A DNA stretch of 64,000 nucleotides from NCBI GenBank assembly GCA_049324535.1, contig JBMOOG010000001.1:496001-560000 (forward strand), given 5' to 3'. The notes below the pieces were generated by a model. It was not told the origin of the DNA. It saw only the letters and a program-made list of their open reading frames with translations, and did no database searches. This DNA comes from JBMOOG01 sp049324535. GTDB taxonomy: Bacteria; Pseudomonadota; Alphaproteobacteria; Rhodobacterales; Rhodobacteraceae. Shown here piece after piece: positions 1-10,248 of the stretch; within the stretch, counting starts at the first letter, position 1; every line of letters begins with the position of its first letter. The position numbers were made by a program, and so were the translations under genes.

Positions 1-1158
1 GCGCGCATCGGCTATCCTCTGGTGATCCGACCGTCCTACGTGCTGGGTGGCCGTGCGATGGAGATCGTGCGCGACGATGCCCAGCTCGATCGCTACATCG
101 CGACCGCGGTGCAGGTGTCGGGATCCTCGCCGGTGCTGCTCGACAGCTATCTTGCTGGTGCGGTCGAGGTGGATGTGGACGCGCTCTGCGACGGGCAGGC
201 GGTGCATGTCGCCGGCATCATGGAGCACATCGAGGAGGCGGGCGTGCATTCGGGCGACAGCGCCTGCTGCCTGCCGCCGCACCAGCTGTCCGACGCCACG
301 GTGGCCGAGCTGAAGCGTCAGACCGAGGTGATGGCGCGCGCGCTGAACGTCGTCGGCCTGATGAACGTGCAGTACGCGATCAAGGACGGGGTGATCTACG
401 TCCTTGAGGTCAATCCCCGCGCGTCGCGCACCGTGCCCTTCGTCGCCAAGGCGACCGACAGCGCCATCGCGTCCATCGCGGCGCGGCTCATGGCGGGCGA
501 GAGGCTTTCGGCCTTCCCGCTGCGCGCGCCCTATCCCGAGGGCGTCGGCCCCGACACGCCCCTGCCCTATGCCGATCCGCTGACGCTGGCCGACCCGAAG
601 ACGCCGTGGTTCTCGGTCAAGGAGGCGGTTCTGCCCTTCGCGCGCTTCCCCGGCGTCGATCCGCTCTTGGGCCCCGAGATGCGCTCGACCGGCGAGGTGA
701 TGGGTTGGGACCGGACCTTCGCGCTGGCTTTCCTCAAGGCGCAGATGGGGGCGGGGACGCACCTGCCCGAGGGCGGCCGGGTGTTCGTGTCGATCCGCGA
801 TGCCGACAAGACGCCCGAGATGGCGGCGGCGGCGCGCGACCTTGCGGGCCTCGGGTTCACGCTGGTCGCCACCCGTGGCACCGCCGATTTCCTGCGCGCC
901 GAGGGCATCGCCGCCCAGGTCGTGAACAAGGTTTGGGAAGGCCGGCCGAACATCGTCGACATGCTCAAGAACGATGACATCGCCCTGGTCATGAACTCGA
1001 CCGAAGGGACGCAGTCGATCAGCGATTCCCGCGACATCCGCACGGTGGCGCTGATGGACAAGATTCCCTACTTCACCACCGCCGCCGCGGCGATCGCCGC
1101 CGTCGCCGCGATGAAGGCCCGGCGCGAGGGCTACGGGGTTCGTACGCTTCAGGGCTGA
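1..1158 (+). CDS. carB: Carbamoyl-phosphate synthase large subunit, C-terminal part (5' truncated)
   Basis: The large subunit makes carbamoyl phosphate from bicarbonate, ammonia (from CarA) and two ATP, feeding arginine and pyrimidine synthesis in the cytoplasm. The 385 residues present are the end of the second ATP-grasp unit (IRPSYVLGG at the start, LEVNPRASRTVPF further on) followed by the MGS-like allosteric domain (FVSIRDADK, then NSTEGTQSISDSR). The full protein is about 1,100 residues, so roughly the first two thirds lie before the window. The reading frame is open from base 1; an internal GTG at 22 is not a real start. ArgF, which uses the product, lies 6 kb downstream but is not in the same operon. 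Confidence 0.96.
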   Translation, partial: ARIGYPLVIRPSYVLGGRAMEIVRDDAQLDRYIATAVQVSGSSPVLLDSYLAGAVEVDVDALCDGQAVHVAGIMEHIEEAGVHSGDSACCLPPHQLSDATVAELKRQTEVMARALNVVGLMNVQYAIKDGVIYVLEVNPRASRTVPFVAKATDSAIASIAARLMAGERLSAFPLRAPYPEGVGPDTPLPYADPLTLADPKTPWFSVKEAVLPFARFPGVDPLLGPEMRSTGEVMGWDRTFALAFLKAQMGAGTHLPEGGRVFVSIRDADKTPEMAAAARDLAGLGFTLVATRGTADFLRAEGIAAQVVNKVWEGRPNIVDMLKNDDIALVMNSTEGTQSISDSRDIRTVALMDKIPYFTTAAAAIAAVAAMKARREGYGVRTLQG

Positions 1159-1217
1159 CAGGGCGCCCCGGCGCTGCCCTTCGCCGGGCGTCGGGGCCGC
1201 CCGTCAGCCTCGCCGTC

Positions 1218-2600
1218 TCAGGCGCGGCGGCCCCAGAGGTCGTAGTCGCCGGCCTCCTCGACCTCGACCGTGAGGATGTCACCGGGCGCGAGGGTCTCGA
1301 AATCCGCGTCGATGAAGAGATTGCCGTCGATCTCCGGCGCATCGGCCCAGGTGCGGCAGGTCGCGCCCTCGGCATCGACCGCATCGACGATCACCGCGAT
1401 CCGGCGGCCGACCTTCGCGGCAAGCCGTGCCTCGGAAATGGCCTGCGCCTTTTCCATGAACCGCTCCCAGCGCTCCTGCTTCACCTCGGCGGGCACATGG
1501 TCGGGCAGTGCGTTCGACCGGGCCCCGGCGACGTTCTCGTACTGGAAGCAGCCGACGCGATCGAGCTGTGCCTCGTCCAGCCAGTCGAGAAGCGTCTGGA
1601 ATTCCGCCTCGGTCTCGCCCGGGTAGCCCACGATGAAGGTGGACCGGATCGCCAGATCGGGGCAGACGGCCCGCCAGGCGGCAATCTCGTCCAGCGTCCG
1701 AGCCGCCGCGGCCGGGCGCGCCATGCGCTTCAGGGTTTCGGGATGGGCGTGCTGGAAGGGGATGTCGAGATAGGGCAGCACCAGACCTTCGGCCATGAGC
1801 GGGATCAGGTCGCGGACATGCGGATAGGGATAGACGTAGTGCAGCCGTACCCAGGCGCCGAGCGATCCGAGATCGCGGGCAAGATCGGTGATGTGGGCCC
1901 GGTGTTCGCGCCCGTCGCGGCCGGAGTTGATCGCGTGCTTCAGGTCCACCCCGTAGGCCGAGGTGTCCTGGCTGATGACCAGAAGCTCGCGCACCCCCGC
2001 CTCGACCAGCTTTTCGGCCTCGCGCAGCACGGCATGGGCCGGGCGGCTGACCAGCCGGCCGCGCATGTCGGGGATGATGCAGAAGCGGCACTTGTGGTTG
2101 CAGCCTTCGGAAATCTTCAGATAGCTGTAGTGGCGCGGGGTCAGCTTCACGCCCGTCGCTGGAAGAAGGTCGATGAAGGGATCGGGCGCGGGCGGTACGG
2201 CGCCATGCACCGCGTCCAGCACCTGTTCGTACTGCTGCGGCCCGGTCACGGCCAGCACCTTCGGATGCGCGCCGGTGATGTAGTCGGGCTCGGCCCCGAG
2301 ACAGCCGGTCACGATCACGCGGCCGTTCTCGGCCAGCGCCTCGCCGATGGCCTCGAGGCTCTCGGCCTTGGCGGAATCGAGAAAGCCGCAGGTGTTGACG
2401 ATGACCGCATCCGCCCCCTTGTAGTCAGGGCTGATCGCATAGCCTTCGGCGCGCAGGCGGGTCAGGATGCGTTCGCTGTCCACGAGCGCCTTGGGGCAGC
2501 CCAGCGAGACCATGCCGATCGTGGGCTGGCCGTCGCGGCGCTGGTCGGGCACGCGGGCGTGGGCAAGATCGGGGCGAAGGTCGGGCGGATTCTGCGGCAT
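1218..2600 (-). CDS. rimO: Ribosomal protein S12 methylthiotransferase RimO
   Basis: RimO is a radical-SAM enzyme that adds a methylthio group to the conserved Asp of ribosomal protein S12. The 460-residue protein has the three cysteines of the N-terminal methylthiotransferase cluster (C35, C71, C100), the radical-SAM triad C167-x3-C171-x2-C174 and a C-terminal TRAM-like region. The opening VSLGCPKALVDSE separates it from MiaB. The first 25 residues precede the conserved domain and could be an extension if a later start is used. It is convergent with carB, with a 59-bp gap that holds an imperfect GC-rich hairpin without a T tract. Confidence 0.95.
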   Translation of the reverse strand: MPQNPPDLRPDLAHARVPDQRRDGQPTIGMVSLGCPKALVDSERILTRLRAEGYAISPDYKGADAVIVNTCGFLDSAKAESLEAIGEALAENGRVIVTGCLGAEPDYITGAHPKVLAVTGPQQYEQVLDAVHGAVPPAPDPFIDLLPATGVKLTPRHYSYLKISEGCNHKCRFCIIPDMRGRLVSRPAHAVLREAEKLVEAGVRELLVISQDTSAYGVDLKHAINSGRDGREHRAHITDLARDLGSLGAWVRLHYVYPYPHVRDLIPLMAEGLVLPYLDIPFQHAHPETLKRMARPAAAARTLDEIAAWRAVCPDLAIRSTFIVGYPGETEAEFQTLLDWLDEAQLDRVGCFQYENVAGARSNALPDHVPAEVKQERWERFMEKAQAISEARLAAKVGRRIAVIVDAVDAEGATCRTWADAPEIDGNLFIDADFETLAPGDILTVEVEEAGDYDLWGRRA

Positions 2601-2699
2601 GGGCGGGCATATAGAGGCTGCGACGCCGGCTGAAAAGCCCGCCGCCCCTGATGCCGATGCCGCAATGCGACCGATTTACGCAGAGCGCTCACTTTTTCG

Positions 2700-2759
2700 T
2701 TGGCAGAATTCAGGAATTCATATCTAACATTGTGTATACGGCGCAGGCAGACTGCGCCG
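2700..2759 (+). promoter_or_regulatory. AT-rich promoter-like region and 5'-UTR hairpin before the FadL gene
   Basis: This is an AT-rich island in a GC-rich background, between rimO and the divergent FadL-type gene. A TTGGCA at 2700-2705 is followed by AT-rich bases including TATCTA at 2721-2726, but the spacing is not ideal, so the -10 is uncertain. The stretch GAATTCAGGAATTC (2706-2719) is nearly palindromic. Bases 2739-2759 form an 8-bp stem (CGGCGCAG/CTGCGCCG) with a 5-nt loop that would lie in the leader. Confidence 0.4.
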
Positions 2760-2831
2760 CAACGCCGGGGCGGCTGCCGGCTGGCGGGTTGGGAGGCCCG
2801 CGGCGGCCGTCGCAGTTCCAGGGGAGGGGAC

Positions 2832-4094
2832 ATGGCACATTCTTGGGGATTGAAGCGCCTGTGGGCGGGTGCGGTGGCCGCATCCGTGATGACCGGCGTT
2901 CTTGCACCGGCCGCCGACGCCACCGAGGGCTATTTCGCGCTGGGCTACAGCGCCGCTCAGCGCGGCCAGGCCGGGACCGGTATCGCGCACGCCTTCGACG
3001 CGATGTCCTCCACGACCAACCCCGCCGGCGCCGCAAGCGTCGGTCGCGAGATGTCGATGGGAATCGAGGCCTTCATTCCCCTGCGCGGCTACACGGGCAC
3101 CGGCACCTTCTTCGTGCCGTCGGGCAAGGTCGAAAGCGGGCACAAGGTGTTCCCGGTGCCGAATTTCGCCTACAACATGCCGCTCGACAACGGCAATGTG
3201 GTGAACTTCGCCGCCTACGGCAATGGCGGCATGAACACCAGCTATCCCACGGGCCTTGCGGGCTGCGGATCGGTCTATTGCGGCGGCAAGGCCGGGGTGG
3301 ACCTGTCGCAGCTCTTCCTGTCGGCCACCTACGCGGGAAAGTCCGGCAATCTCAGCTGGGGTATCGCCCCGACCTTCGCGGTGCAGCGCTTCGCGGCGCG
3401 GGGGCTCGGCGCCTTCGGCGGCATCTCGGTCGATCCGGCGAACCTGACCAACCGCGGCTACGACTTCTCGACCGGCTTCGGCCTGCGCGGCGGCCTGCGG
3501 CTTGATCTGAACGACCAGTTCAGCATCGGCGTCAGCGGCCAGACCAAGTTCAACATGTCGAAGTTCAAGAAGTATCGCGGGCTGTTCGCCAACGGCGGCG
3601 AGTTCGACATCCCCGCATCGATCGGCGTCGGCATGGCGTTCAAGCCGCAGTCGAACCTGACGCTGATGCTCGACTTCCAGAAGATCTTCTACTCGGGCAT
3701 TCCGGCGATCGCGAACGCCGGCAATTCGGGTCCGCTGGGCGCGCCCGGCGGCGCGGGCTTCGGCTGGGAAGACGTGGACGTGGTCAAGTTCGGTGTCGAA
3801 TGGCAGCAGTCGCCCGAAATGATCTGGCGCGCGGGCTACGCCTATTCCTCGAACCCGGTCGGGACCGAGGACGTGACGCTGAACATCATCGCGCCGGGCA
3901 TCGTGCGCCATCACTTCACGCTGGGCGGAACCCGGCGCCTCTCGGACCGCGACAGCCTCGACTTTGCCTTCGTCTATGTTCCGAAGGCGTCGATCTCGGG
4001 CCCGGAAACCACGCCGGGCGGCCCGACGCCCGGCCGGGTCAAGCTCGAGATGGAGCAGTTCAGCCTGTCGGTCGGCTGGACGCGGAAGTTCTGA
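2832..4094 (+). CDS. FadL/OmpP1-type outer-membrane transport protein
   Basis: Members of this family are 14-stranded outer-membrane barrels that pass long-chain fatty acids or other hydrophobic molecules. The 420-residue protein begins with a clear signal peptide (basic MAHSWGLKR, hydrophobic core, cleavage near PAADA|TEGYF). It then shows the family features: an N-terminal stretch with AFDAMSSTTNPAGAA, Gly- and aromatic-rich strands, and a terminal aromatic (VGWTRKF). The ATG at 2832 follows GGGGAGGGG, a good ribosome site; the open frame extends 44 codons further upstream without support. The gene is monocistronic, with a terminator-like hairpin after the stop. The substrate cannot be told from sequence. 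Confidence 0.88.
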   Translation: MAHSWGLKRLWAGAVAASVMTGVLAPAADATEGYFALGYSAAQRGQAGTGIAHAFDAMSSTTNPAGAASVGREMSMGIEAFIPLRGYTGTGTFFVPSGKVESGHKVFPVPNFAYNMPLDNGNVVNFAAYGNGGMNTSYPTGLAGCGSVYCGGKAGVDLSQLFLSATYAGKSGNLSWGIAPTFAVQRFAARGLGAFGGISVDPANLTNRGYDFSTGFGLRGGLRLDLNDQFSIGVSGQTKFNMSKFKKYRGLFANGGEFDIPASIGVGMAFKPQSNLTLMLDFQKIFYSGIPAIANAGNSGPLGAPGGAGFGWEDVDVVKFGVEWQQSPEMIWRAGYAYSSNPVGTEDVTLNIIAPGIVRHHFTLGGTRRLSDRDSLDFAFVYVPKASISGPETTPGGPTPGRVKLEMEQFSLSVGWTRKF

Positions 4095-4109
4095 CCGCCT
4101 GACGCCGGA

Positions 4110-4835
4110 TCAGGAACAGGGGCCGGGGGAAACCTCGGCCCTTTCCCGTTCGATCAGCGCGACGATCGCGTCCGCGGTCATGTCGCCCGAAACCAGCGTG
4201 CGGCCGATGAGGGTCGCCGGCGTTCCGAGGATGCCGAGGGCCCGGGCGAGCGCGGCCGACCGGGCGAGTTCCGCCGTCACCGCCCCGTCCGCCATGTCGC
4301 GGCCAAGACGGGCCGGATCCGCGCCCAGCCCGCCTGCGATCGCGGCGACATAGGCGCTGTCCACGACCAGCCGGGCGCGCAGAAGCCGCTGGCGCATCGG
4401 TTCTTCCAGCCCCTGCGCGCGCGCCGCGACGGTCGCCCGGGCGGCGATTTCGGAGGCCGGACCAAGGCCGGTCAGAACATGATGGACAAGCGTCACCCCC
4501 GCGTCCGCGGCGACCTGCGACAGGCGCGGCAGCAGCCGGCGGCAGATGGGGCATTGCGGATCGTAGAAGGCGGCGATGCCGACGCGGCCGGCCGACCCTC
4601 CCAGCGCCCGGCAGACCTCGGCTAGGGACAGGCCCGCCGCGTCAGACCAGGGATCGCCCAGACCCGGCCCCAGCGGCGACAGTGCGGCGGTCCCGCGGTC
4701 GAGTTCCCGGAAGCCGGGCAGGCCAAGCGGCCGGAACGCCATCGCGGGTGATGCGCGCCACCGGGCCGGTCCCAGCGCCCAGAGGGCCAGACCACCCGCC
4801 GCGCCGGCCAGGGCAAGCAACCCCCGGCGGTTCAG
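4110..4835 (-). CDS. DsbA-like thiol-disulfide protein with Tat-type signal, probable CTG start
   Basis: This is a predicted exported thioredoxin-fold protein with the dithiol motif CPIC in FYDPQCPICRRLLP, a helical insert, and the cis-Pro loop GILGTPATLIG, as in DsbA/DsbG-type proteins. No ATG or GTG lies near the N-terminus without running deep into gcrA. A CTG at 4835 gives MNRRGLLALAGAAGG, a twin-arginine-like signal, and overlaps the gcrA stop as CTGA. A TTG five codons later would lose both arginines. The frame without a start codon continues far upstream, but that part is gcrA in another frame. The 241-residue length fits the family. It is translationally coupled to gcrA. Confidence 0.78.
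   Translation of the reverse strand: MNRRGLLALAGAAGGLALWALGPARWRASPAMAFRPLGLPGFRELDRGTAALSPLGPGLGDPWSDAAGLSLAEVCRALGGSAGRVGIAAFYDPQCPICRRLLPRLSQVAADAGVTLVHHVLTGLGPASEIAARATVAARAQGLEEPMRQRLLRARLVVDSAYVAAIAGGLGADPARLGRDMADGAVTAELARSAALARALGILGTPATLIGRTLVSGDMTADAIVALIERERAEVSPGPCS
4118..4144 (+). terminator. Terminator hairpin after the FadL-type gene
   Basis: A 9-bp core stem (4120-4128 with 4133-4141, one G-T pair) closes a GAAA tetraloop and extends by two weaker pairs. A short TTT run follows at 4142-4144. It lies 25 bp after the FadL stop and overlaps the 3' end of the convergent DsbA-like gene, so it may act on both. Confidence 0.55.
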
Positions 4836-5431
4836 CGGCGGCGGTCCCGACGCGCCGACATCGGCTGGAACGCCACGCTGACGTGCGCCTCGCAGTAGGG
4901 TTTGCCCGGAACGCTGGCCAGCCCGCAGAACCAGAAATCGTCGGTGGCCGGATCGCCGATCGGCCACTTGCAGGTGCGCTCGGTCAGTTCCATCAGCGAC
5001 AGCTTGCGCGCCTTCTTCTCGATCTCGCGCACCGAGGCGAGGGTCTCGGGGCTGATCTCGTTGGCCGACGGCTGCGGCGGCAGCGGCTGACCGGCCGCGA
5101 CGACGGGCTTGCGGGGCTGGGCGGCCGACAGGGTCACCACCGTGGCCTCGGGCCGGGCCGGGCCGGGTTGCCGCGGCGGCGCCGCGGGCTGCGGAGCGGC
5201 GGCGGGCTTCGGCGCGGCGTGCGCGGCGGGACGGGCGGGTTCGGGCGCCGGGGGATCGGCGGGCTCGGTTTCGCCCGGGCCGCCGACGCGGTTCGACAGG
5301 CCCAGCCGATGCACCTTGCCGATGACCGCATTGCGGGTCACGCCGCCCAGTTCCTTGGCGATCTGGCTGGCGGACTGGCCCTCGGCCCACATCTTCTTCA
5401 GAAGCTCGACCCGCTCGTCGGTCCAGGACAT
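4832..5431 (-). CDS. gcrA: GcrA cell cycle regulator
   Basis: GcrA is an alphaproteobacterial transcription factor that binds sigma-70 RNA polymerase and promoters with methylated GANTC sites, controlling cell-cycle genes. The 199-residue protein starts with the hallmark MSWTDERVELLKKMW and continues with the helix-turn-helix region SASQIAKELGGVTRNAVIGKVHRLGL (about 20-45). A Pro/Ala-rich linker and the conserved C-terminal part with TCKWPIGDP and FCG/YCEAH cysteines follow. Its stop overlaps the start of the DsbA-like gene. The promoter should lie in the 420-bp gap upstream. Confidence 0.95.
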   Translation of the reverse strand: MSWTDERVELLKKMWAEGQSASQIAKELGGVTRNAVIGKVHRLGLSNRVGGPGETEPADPPAPEPARPAAHAAPKPAAAPQPAAPPRQPGPARPEATVVTLSAAQPRKPVVAAGQPLPPQPSANEISPETLASVREIEKKARKLSLMELTERTCKWPIGDPATDDFWFCGLASVPGKPYCEAHVSVAFQPMSARRDRRR

Positions 5432-5851
5432 CTCGATACCTCGGCTTGCTTGGTCCGGCGCGTCCGGGCCCCTCGGACCCCGCCGTCCGGGGACGATCCG
5501 AAATACACGCGGGGCCGGGGGATTTCAAGGTCGGGCCACCGTCTGTCGCAGCCCGAAGGTCGGGGCGGGCGCCCGCCGGCGGGCGGGACCCGCGGGAACG
5601 GCCACGACCACCGGTTCGGCCGGGACGCCGGCCACGTCCGGCGGACCGGATCGACCGAACGCTTTACAGCGGCCGCTTTCCCCGCTAGACGGACTGTCCA
5701 TGATCCAGAGCGTCCGCTTCCTTTCGAACCGACGCCGCCGCGCCTGACGCGGCCGATCGCGGCTGCCCGCAGCCTGCCTTCCTCCCTCAGCCCTCGTTGA
5801 CAGCCACAGCGCCCTCGGGCACGTCTTGGCCTTGCTTCTGGAGACCGGACC
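5432..5851. other. Divergent intergenic region between gcrA and argD
   Basis: These 420 bp must hold the promoters of gcrA (leftward) and argD (rightward). A TTGACA at 5797-5802 points toward argD but has no convincing -10 at 16-18 bp. GGAG at 5841-5844 is the argD ribosome site. I see no RNA gene or coding region; the short open frames here have no recognisable protein features. Confidence 0.5.
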
Positions 5852-7030
5852 ATGATCCCTTCCGTCCTGCCGACCTACAACCGCGCGCCCATCGCCTTCG
5901 ACAAGGGCGAGGGCAGCTGGCTCGTCGCCACGGACGGCACCCGATACCTCGATCTCGCCGCCGGGATCGCGGTCAACGCGCTCGGCCACGCCAACCCCGC
6001 GCTGGTCGCGGCGCTGACCGAACAGGCGGGCCGGCTCTGGCATGTCTCGAACCTCTACGAGATCCCCGAACAGAAGCGTCTGGCCGACCTTCTCGTCGAA
6101 CACACCTTCGCCGATACGGTGTTCTTCACCAATTCCGGGACCGAGGCGGCGGAACTCGCCATCAAGATGGCCCGCAAATACTGGTACGAAGCCGGCGAGC
6201 CGCAGCGGATCGAGATCCTGACCTTCGAGGGCAGCTTCCACGGCCGCTCGACGGGGGCCATCGCCGCGGCCGGGTCCGAGAAGATGGTCAAGGGCTACGG
6301 GCCGCTTATGCCAGGCTTCCGGCAGCTGCCCTGGGGCGACATGGAGGCGCTGCGCGCCGCCATCGGTCCGCAGACCGCCGCGGTGATGCTGGAGCCCGTG
6401 CAGGGCGAGGGCGGCATCCGTCCGATGGACGACGCCGACCTGCGCCTGGTGCGCACGCTCTGCGACGAGACGGGGACGCTTCTGATCCTCGACGAGGTGC
6501 AGTGCGGCATGGGCCGCACCGGTCGGCTCTTCGCCCATGAATGGGCCGGCATCACCCCCGACATCATGATGGTCGCCAAGGGGATCGGCGGCGGCTTTCC
6601 GCTCGGCGCCGTGCTCGCCACCGAACGGGCCGCGCGGGGCATGGTCGCGGGCACGCACGGATCGACCTACGGCGGCAACCCGCTCGCCTGCGCCGTGGGT
6701 GCCGCCGTTGTCGGGATCATCGCCGATCCCGCGTTCCTCGCCGAGGTGAACCGCAAGGCTGCGCTTCTGCGCCAGCGTCTCGAAGGGCTGGTGGCGGCCC
6801 ATCCGAAGGTCTTCGCCGGGGTGCGCGGCTCGGGTCTCATGCTGGGCCTCAAGACCCACCCCGCCCCGGCCGATGTGGTCAAGGCGGGGTACGGCGCCCA
6901 TGTCCTGACCGTGCCCGCCGCCGACAACGTCGTGCGCATCCTGCCGCCGCTCACCATCACCGACGACGAGATCACCGAGGCGGTGCGACGGCTCGACCAG
7001 GCCGCGGCCCGGCTTGAAGCCACCCTCTGA
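5852..7030 (+). CDS. argD: Acetylornithine aminotransferase
   Basis: This PLP enzyme converts N-acetylglutamate semialdehyde to acetylornithine in arginine synthesis, and often also acts in lysine synthesis. The 392 residues include the class-III aminotransferase features: NSGTEAAELAIKMAR (94-108), the PLP-contacting DEVQCG (214-219) and the PLP lysine K243 in VAKGIGGGFP. The ATG is preceded by GGAG at a suitable distance. It is followed 81 bp later by argF, a gene order common in Rhodobacteraceae. Confidence 0.94.
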   Translation: MIPSVLPTYNRAPIAFDKGEGSWLVATDGTRYLDLAAGIAVNALGHANPALVAALTEQAGRLWHVSNLYEIPEQKRLADLLVEHTFADTVFFTNSGTEAAELAIKMARKYWYEAGEPQRIEILTFEGSFHGRSTGAIAAAGSEKMVKGYGPLMPGFRQLPWGDMEALRAAIGPQTAAVMLEPVQGEGGIRPMDDADLRLVRTLCDETGTLLILDEVQCGMGRTGRLFAHEWAGITPDIMMVAKGIGGGFPLGAVLATERAARGMVAGTHGSTYGGNPLACAVGAAVVGIIADPAFLAEVNRKAALLRQRLEGLVAAHPKVFAGVRGSGLMLGLKTHPAPADVVKAGYGAHVLTVPAADNVVRILPPLTITDDEITEAVRRLDQAAARLEATL

Positions 7031-7056
7031 TTCCGTCTCACTGGTCCCAATATCCC

Positions 7057-7093
7057 GCGGGGGCCCCGGGGGTGCGAAACCCCCGGCCCCGCG
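7057..7093 (+). other. GC-rich hairpin between argD and argF
   Basis: A perfect 8-bp core stem, CCGGGGGT (7066-7073) with ACCCCCGG (7079-7086), closes a 5-nt loop. It extends outward through GGGG/CCCC after a 2-base bulge. There is no T tract, so it is more likely an mRNA-processing or stability element, or a weak attenuator, than a full terminator. Confidence 0.45.
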
Positions 7094-7111
7094 CCACGAA
7101 AGCCTGATCCG

Positions 7112-8038
7112 ATGAATCACTTCCTCGACATCCACAAGACCGACCCCGCCGCGCTCCGCGCCATGATCGACGACGCCCGCGCCATGAAGGACGCCCGCGC
7201 CGGCCGCCCCAAGGGCGCCCCCGATGACGAGCAGCCGCTGAAGGACCGGATGGTCGCCCTCATCTTCGAGAAACCCTCGACGCGCACCCGCGTCTCCTTC
7301 GACGTGGGCGTGCGCCAGATGGGCGGCCAGACCCTGGTGCTCTCGGGCGCCGACATGCAGCTAGGCCATGGTGAGACCATTGCCGACACGGCGCGCGTGC
7401 TGTCGCGCTATGTCGATCTCATCATGATCCGCACCTTCGAAGAGCAGACGCTTCTCGAGATGGCCGAATACGCCTCGGTGCCGGTCATCAACGGGCTGAC
7501 GAACCGCACCCATCCCTGCCAGATCATCGCCGATGTCATGACCTACGAAGAACACCGCGGCCCGATCGCCGGGCGCAAGGTGGTCTGGTCCGGCGATGGC
7601 AACAACGTCTTCGCCTCCTTCGCCCATGCCGCGGGGCAGTTCGGGTTCGACCTGACCTTCACCGGCCCCGAAACGCTCGACCCCGAGCGCGAGTGGCTCG
7701 ACTTCGCCGCGTCGAAGGGCCATCCGGTCACCATCGACCGCAACCCCGAACGCGCCGTCGAGGGGGCCGACCTGGTGGTGACCGACACCTGGGTCAGCAT
7801 GCATGACCCGCAGTCGGCGCGCGAACGCCGGCACAACCAGCTGCGCGCCTATCAGGTGAACGAACGCCTGATGGCGAAGGCCAAGCCCGATGCGCTGTTC
7901 ATGCACTGTCTGCCCGCGCACCGCGACGACGAGGCCACGAGCGCCGTGATGGACGGCCCGCATTCGGTGATCTTCGACGAGGCCGAGAACCGCCTGCACG
8001 CCCAGAAGGCGGTGATGCGCTGGTGCCTCGGGCTCTGA
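7112..8038 (+). CDS. argF: Ornithine carbamoyltransferase
   Basis: The enzyme joins carbamoyl phosphate and ornithine to give citrulline. The 308-residue protein shows the carbamoyl-phosphate site STRTR (56-60), HPCQ (134-137), the ornithine-side DTWVSM (225-230) and HCLPAHR (265-271). These residues identify an ornithine rather than an aspartate transcarbamoylase. It sits downstream of argD in the same direction and probably shares its transcript. Confidence 0.96.
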   Translation: MNHFLDIHKTDPAALRAMIDDARAMKDARAGRPKGAPDDEQPLKDRMVALIFEKPSTRTRVSFDVGVRQMGGQTLVLSGADMQLGHGETIADTARVLSRYVDLIMIRTFEEQTLLEMAEYASVPVINGLTNRTHPCQIIADVMTYEEHRGPIAGRKVVWSGDGNNVFASFAHAAGQFGFDLTFTGPETLDPEREWLDFAASKGHPVTIDRNPERAVEGADLVVTDTWVSMHDPQSARERRHNQLRAYQVNERLMAKAKPDALFMHCLPAHRDDEATSAVMDGPHSVIFDEAENRLHAQKAVMRWCLGL

Positions 8039-8111
8039 GCCGCCGCCGCTCTTCCCCTTGCCCGGCTGTTTCCCGACGGCTAGCAAGGGGTGGCGCAGCC
8101 GGGGGCAAGCG

Positions 8112-8804
8112 ATGACCAGACATTCCGCATTGGCCGTGGACCTGACCGAGTTGGCCGACCGCTACGGCTCGGACAAGGGGTCGTCCAAGCACCGCTACAC
8201 CGAGCTTTACCACATGCTCTTTCAGCCCCTGCGCGGGCGGGCGATCCGGTTTCTGGAGATGGGCCTTCTGATCGGCGGCCCCGAGCACGGCGCCAGCGCC
8301 GATCGCGCGACGGCGGATCTGCCCTCGGTGCGCATGTGGCTCGACTATTTCCCGAAGGCCGAGATCCACGGGCTCGACGTGTCGGATTTCTCGTGGTTCC
8401 ACCACGACCGCTTCACCTTCCACCGCTGCGACATGGATCAGCGCGGGAACATCGCCGCGGCCGCCGCCGCGATGCCCGAACTCGACGTCGTCATCGACGA
8501 CGCGAGCCACGCCTCGCATCACCAGCAGTTCGGCTTTCTCGAGATTTTCCCGCGGCTCAGGTCCGGCGGTCTCTACATCATCGAGGACCTGCGCTGGCAG
8601 CCCGAGGCCTACGAGCGCCCCGGCTTCACCAAGACCGCCGAGCTGATGCGCGGCTTCTCCGAGACGCGCCGCTTCCACCACGCGGACCCCGCGCTTCAGG
8701 CCGAGTTCGAGGCCCTGGCGCCGCAGATCTCGGGTTGCTTTGTCTTTCAGGCGCACTACGTGAAGTCGCGGCGCGATCAGGTCGCGGTCATCCACAAGCG
8801 CTAG
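8112..8804 (+). CDS. Class I SAM-dependent methyltransferase-like protein
   Basis: The 230-residue protein resembles the small-molecule O-methyltransferase group seen in some macrolide and sugar-modifying enzymes. It has an N-terminal GSDKGSSKHRYTELY, the fold strand FLEMGLLIGG, GLDVSD after the second strand, and VIDDASHASHHQQ (127-138), the D-D-x-S-H motif that places the metal and catalytic His in that group. The motif suggests a metal-dependent O-methyltransferase, but no substrate can be assigned. The ATG at 8112 was chosen over an earlier in-frame start because the conserved region begins there. It lies between argF and gnd, with no pathway link visible. Confidence 0.72.
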   Translation: MTRHSALAVDLTELADRYGSDKGSSKHRYTELYHMLFQPLRGRAIRFLEMGLLIGGPEHGASADRATADLPSVRMWLDYFPKAEIHGLDVSDFSWFHHDRFTFHRCDMDQRGNIAAAAAAMPELDVVIDDASHASHHQQFGFLEIFPRLRSGGLYIIEDLRWQPEAYERPGFTKTAELMRGFSETRRFHHADPALQAEFEALAPQISGCFVFQAHYVKSRRDQVAVIHKR

Positions 8805-8819
8805 TCCCGAGAGGTCGCC

Positions 8820-10241
<1,422 letters not shown>

Positions 10242-10248
10242 GCGCGGA

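Noticed and set aside
1161..1203. Terminator between carB and rimO
   Set aside because: The GC-rich hairpin is imperfect and has no T tract on either strand.
1497..2633. Plus-strand open frame of 378 codons opposite rimO
   Set aside because: Fully antisense to rimO, with no recognisable domain.
5797..5829. TTGACA before argD as a full promoter
   Set aside because: No acceptable -10 lies 16-18 bp downstream.
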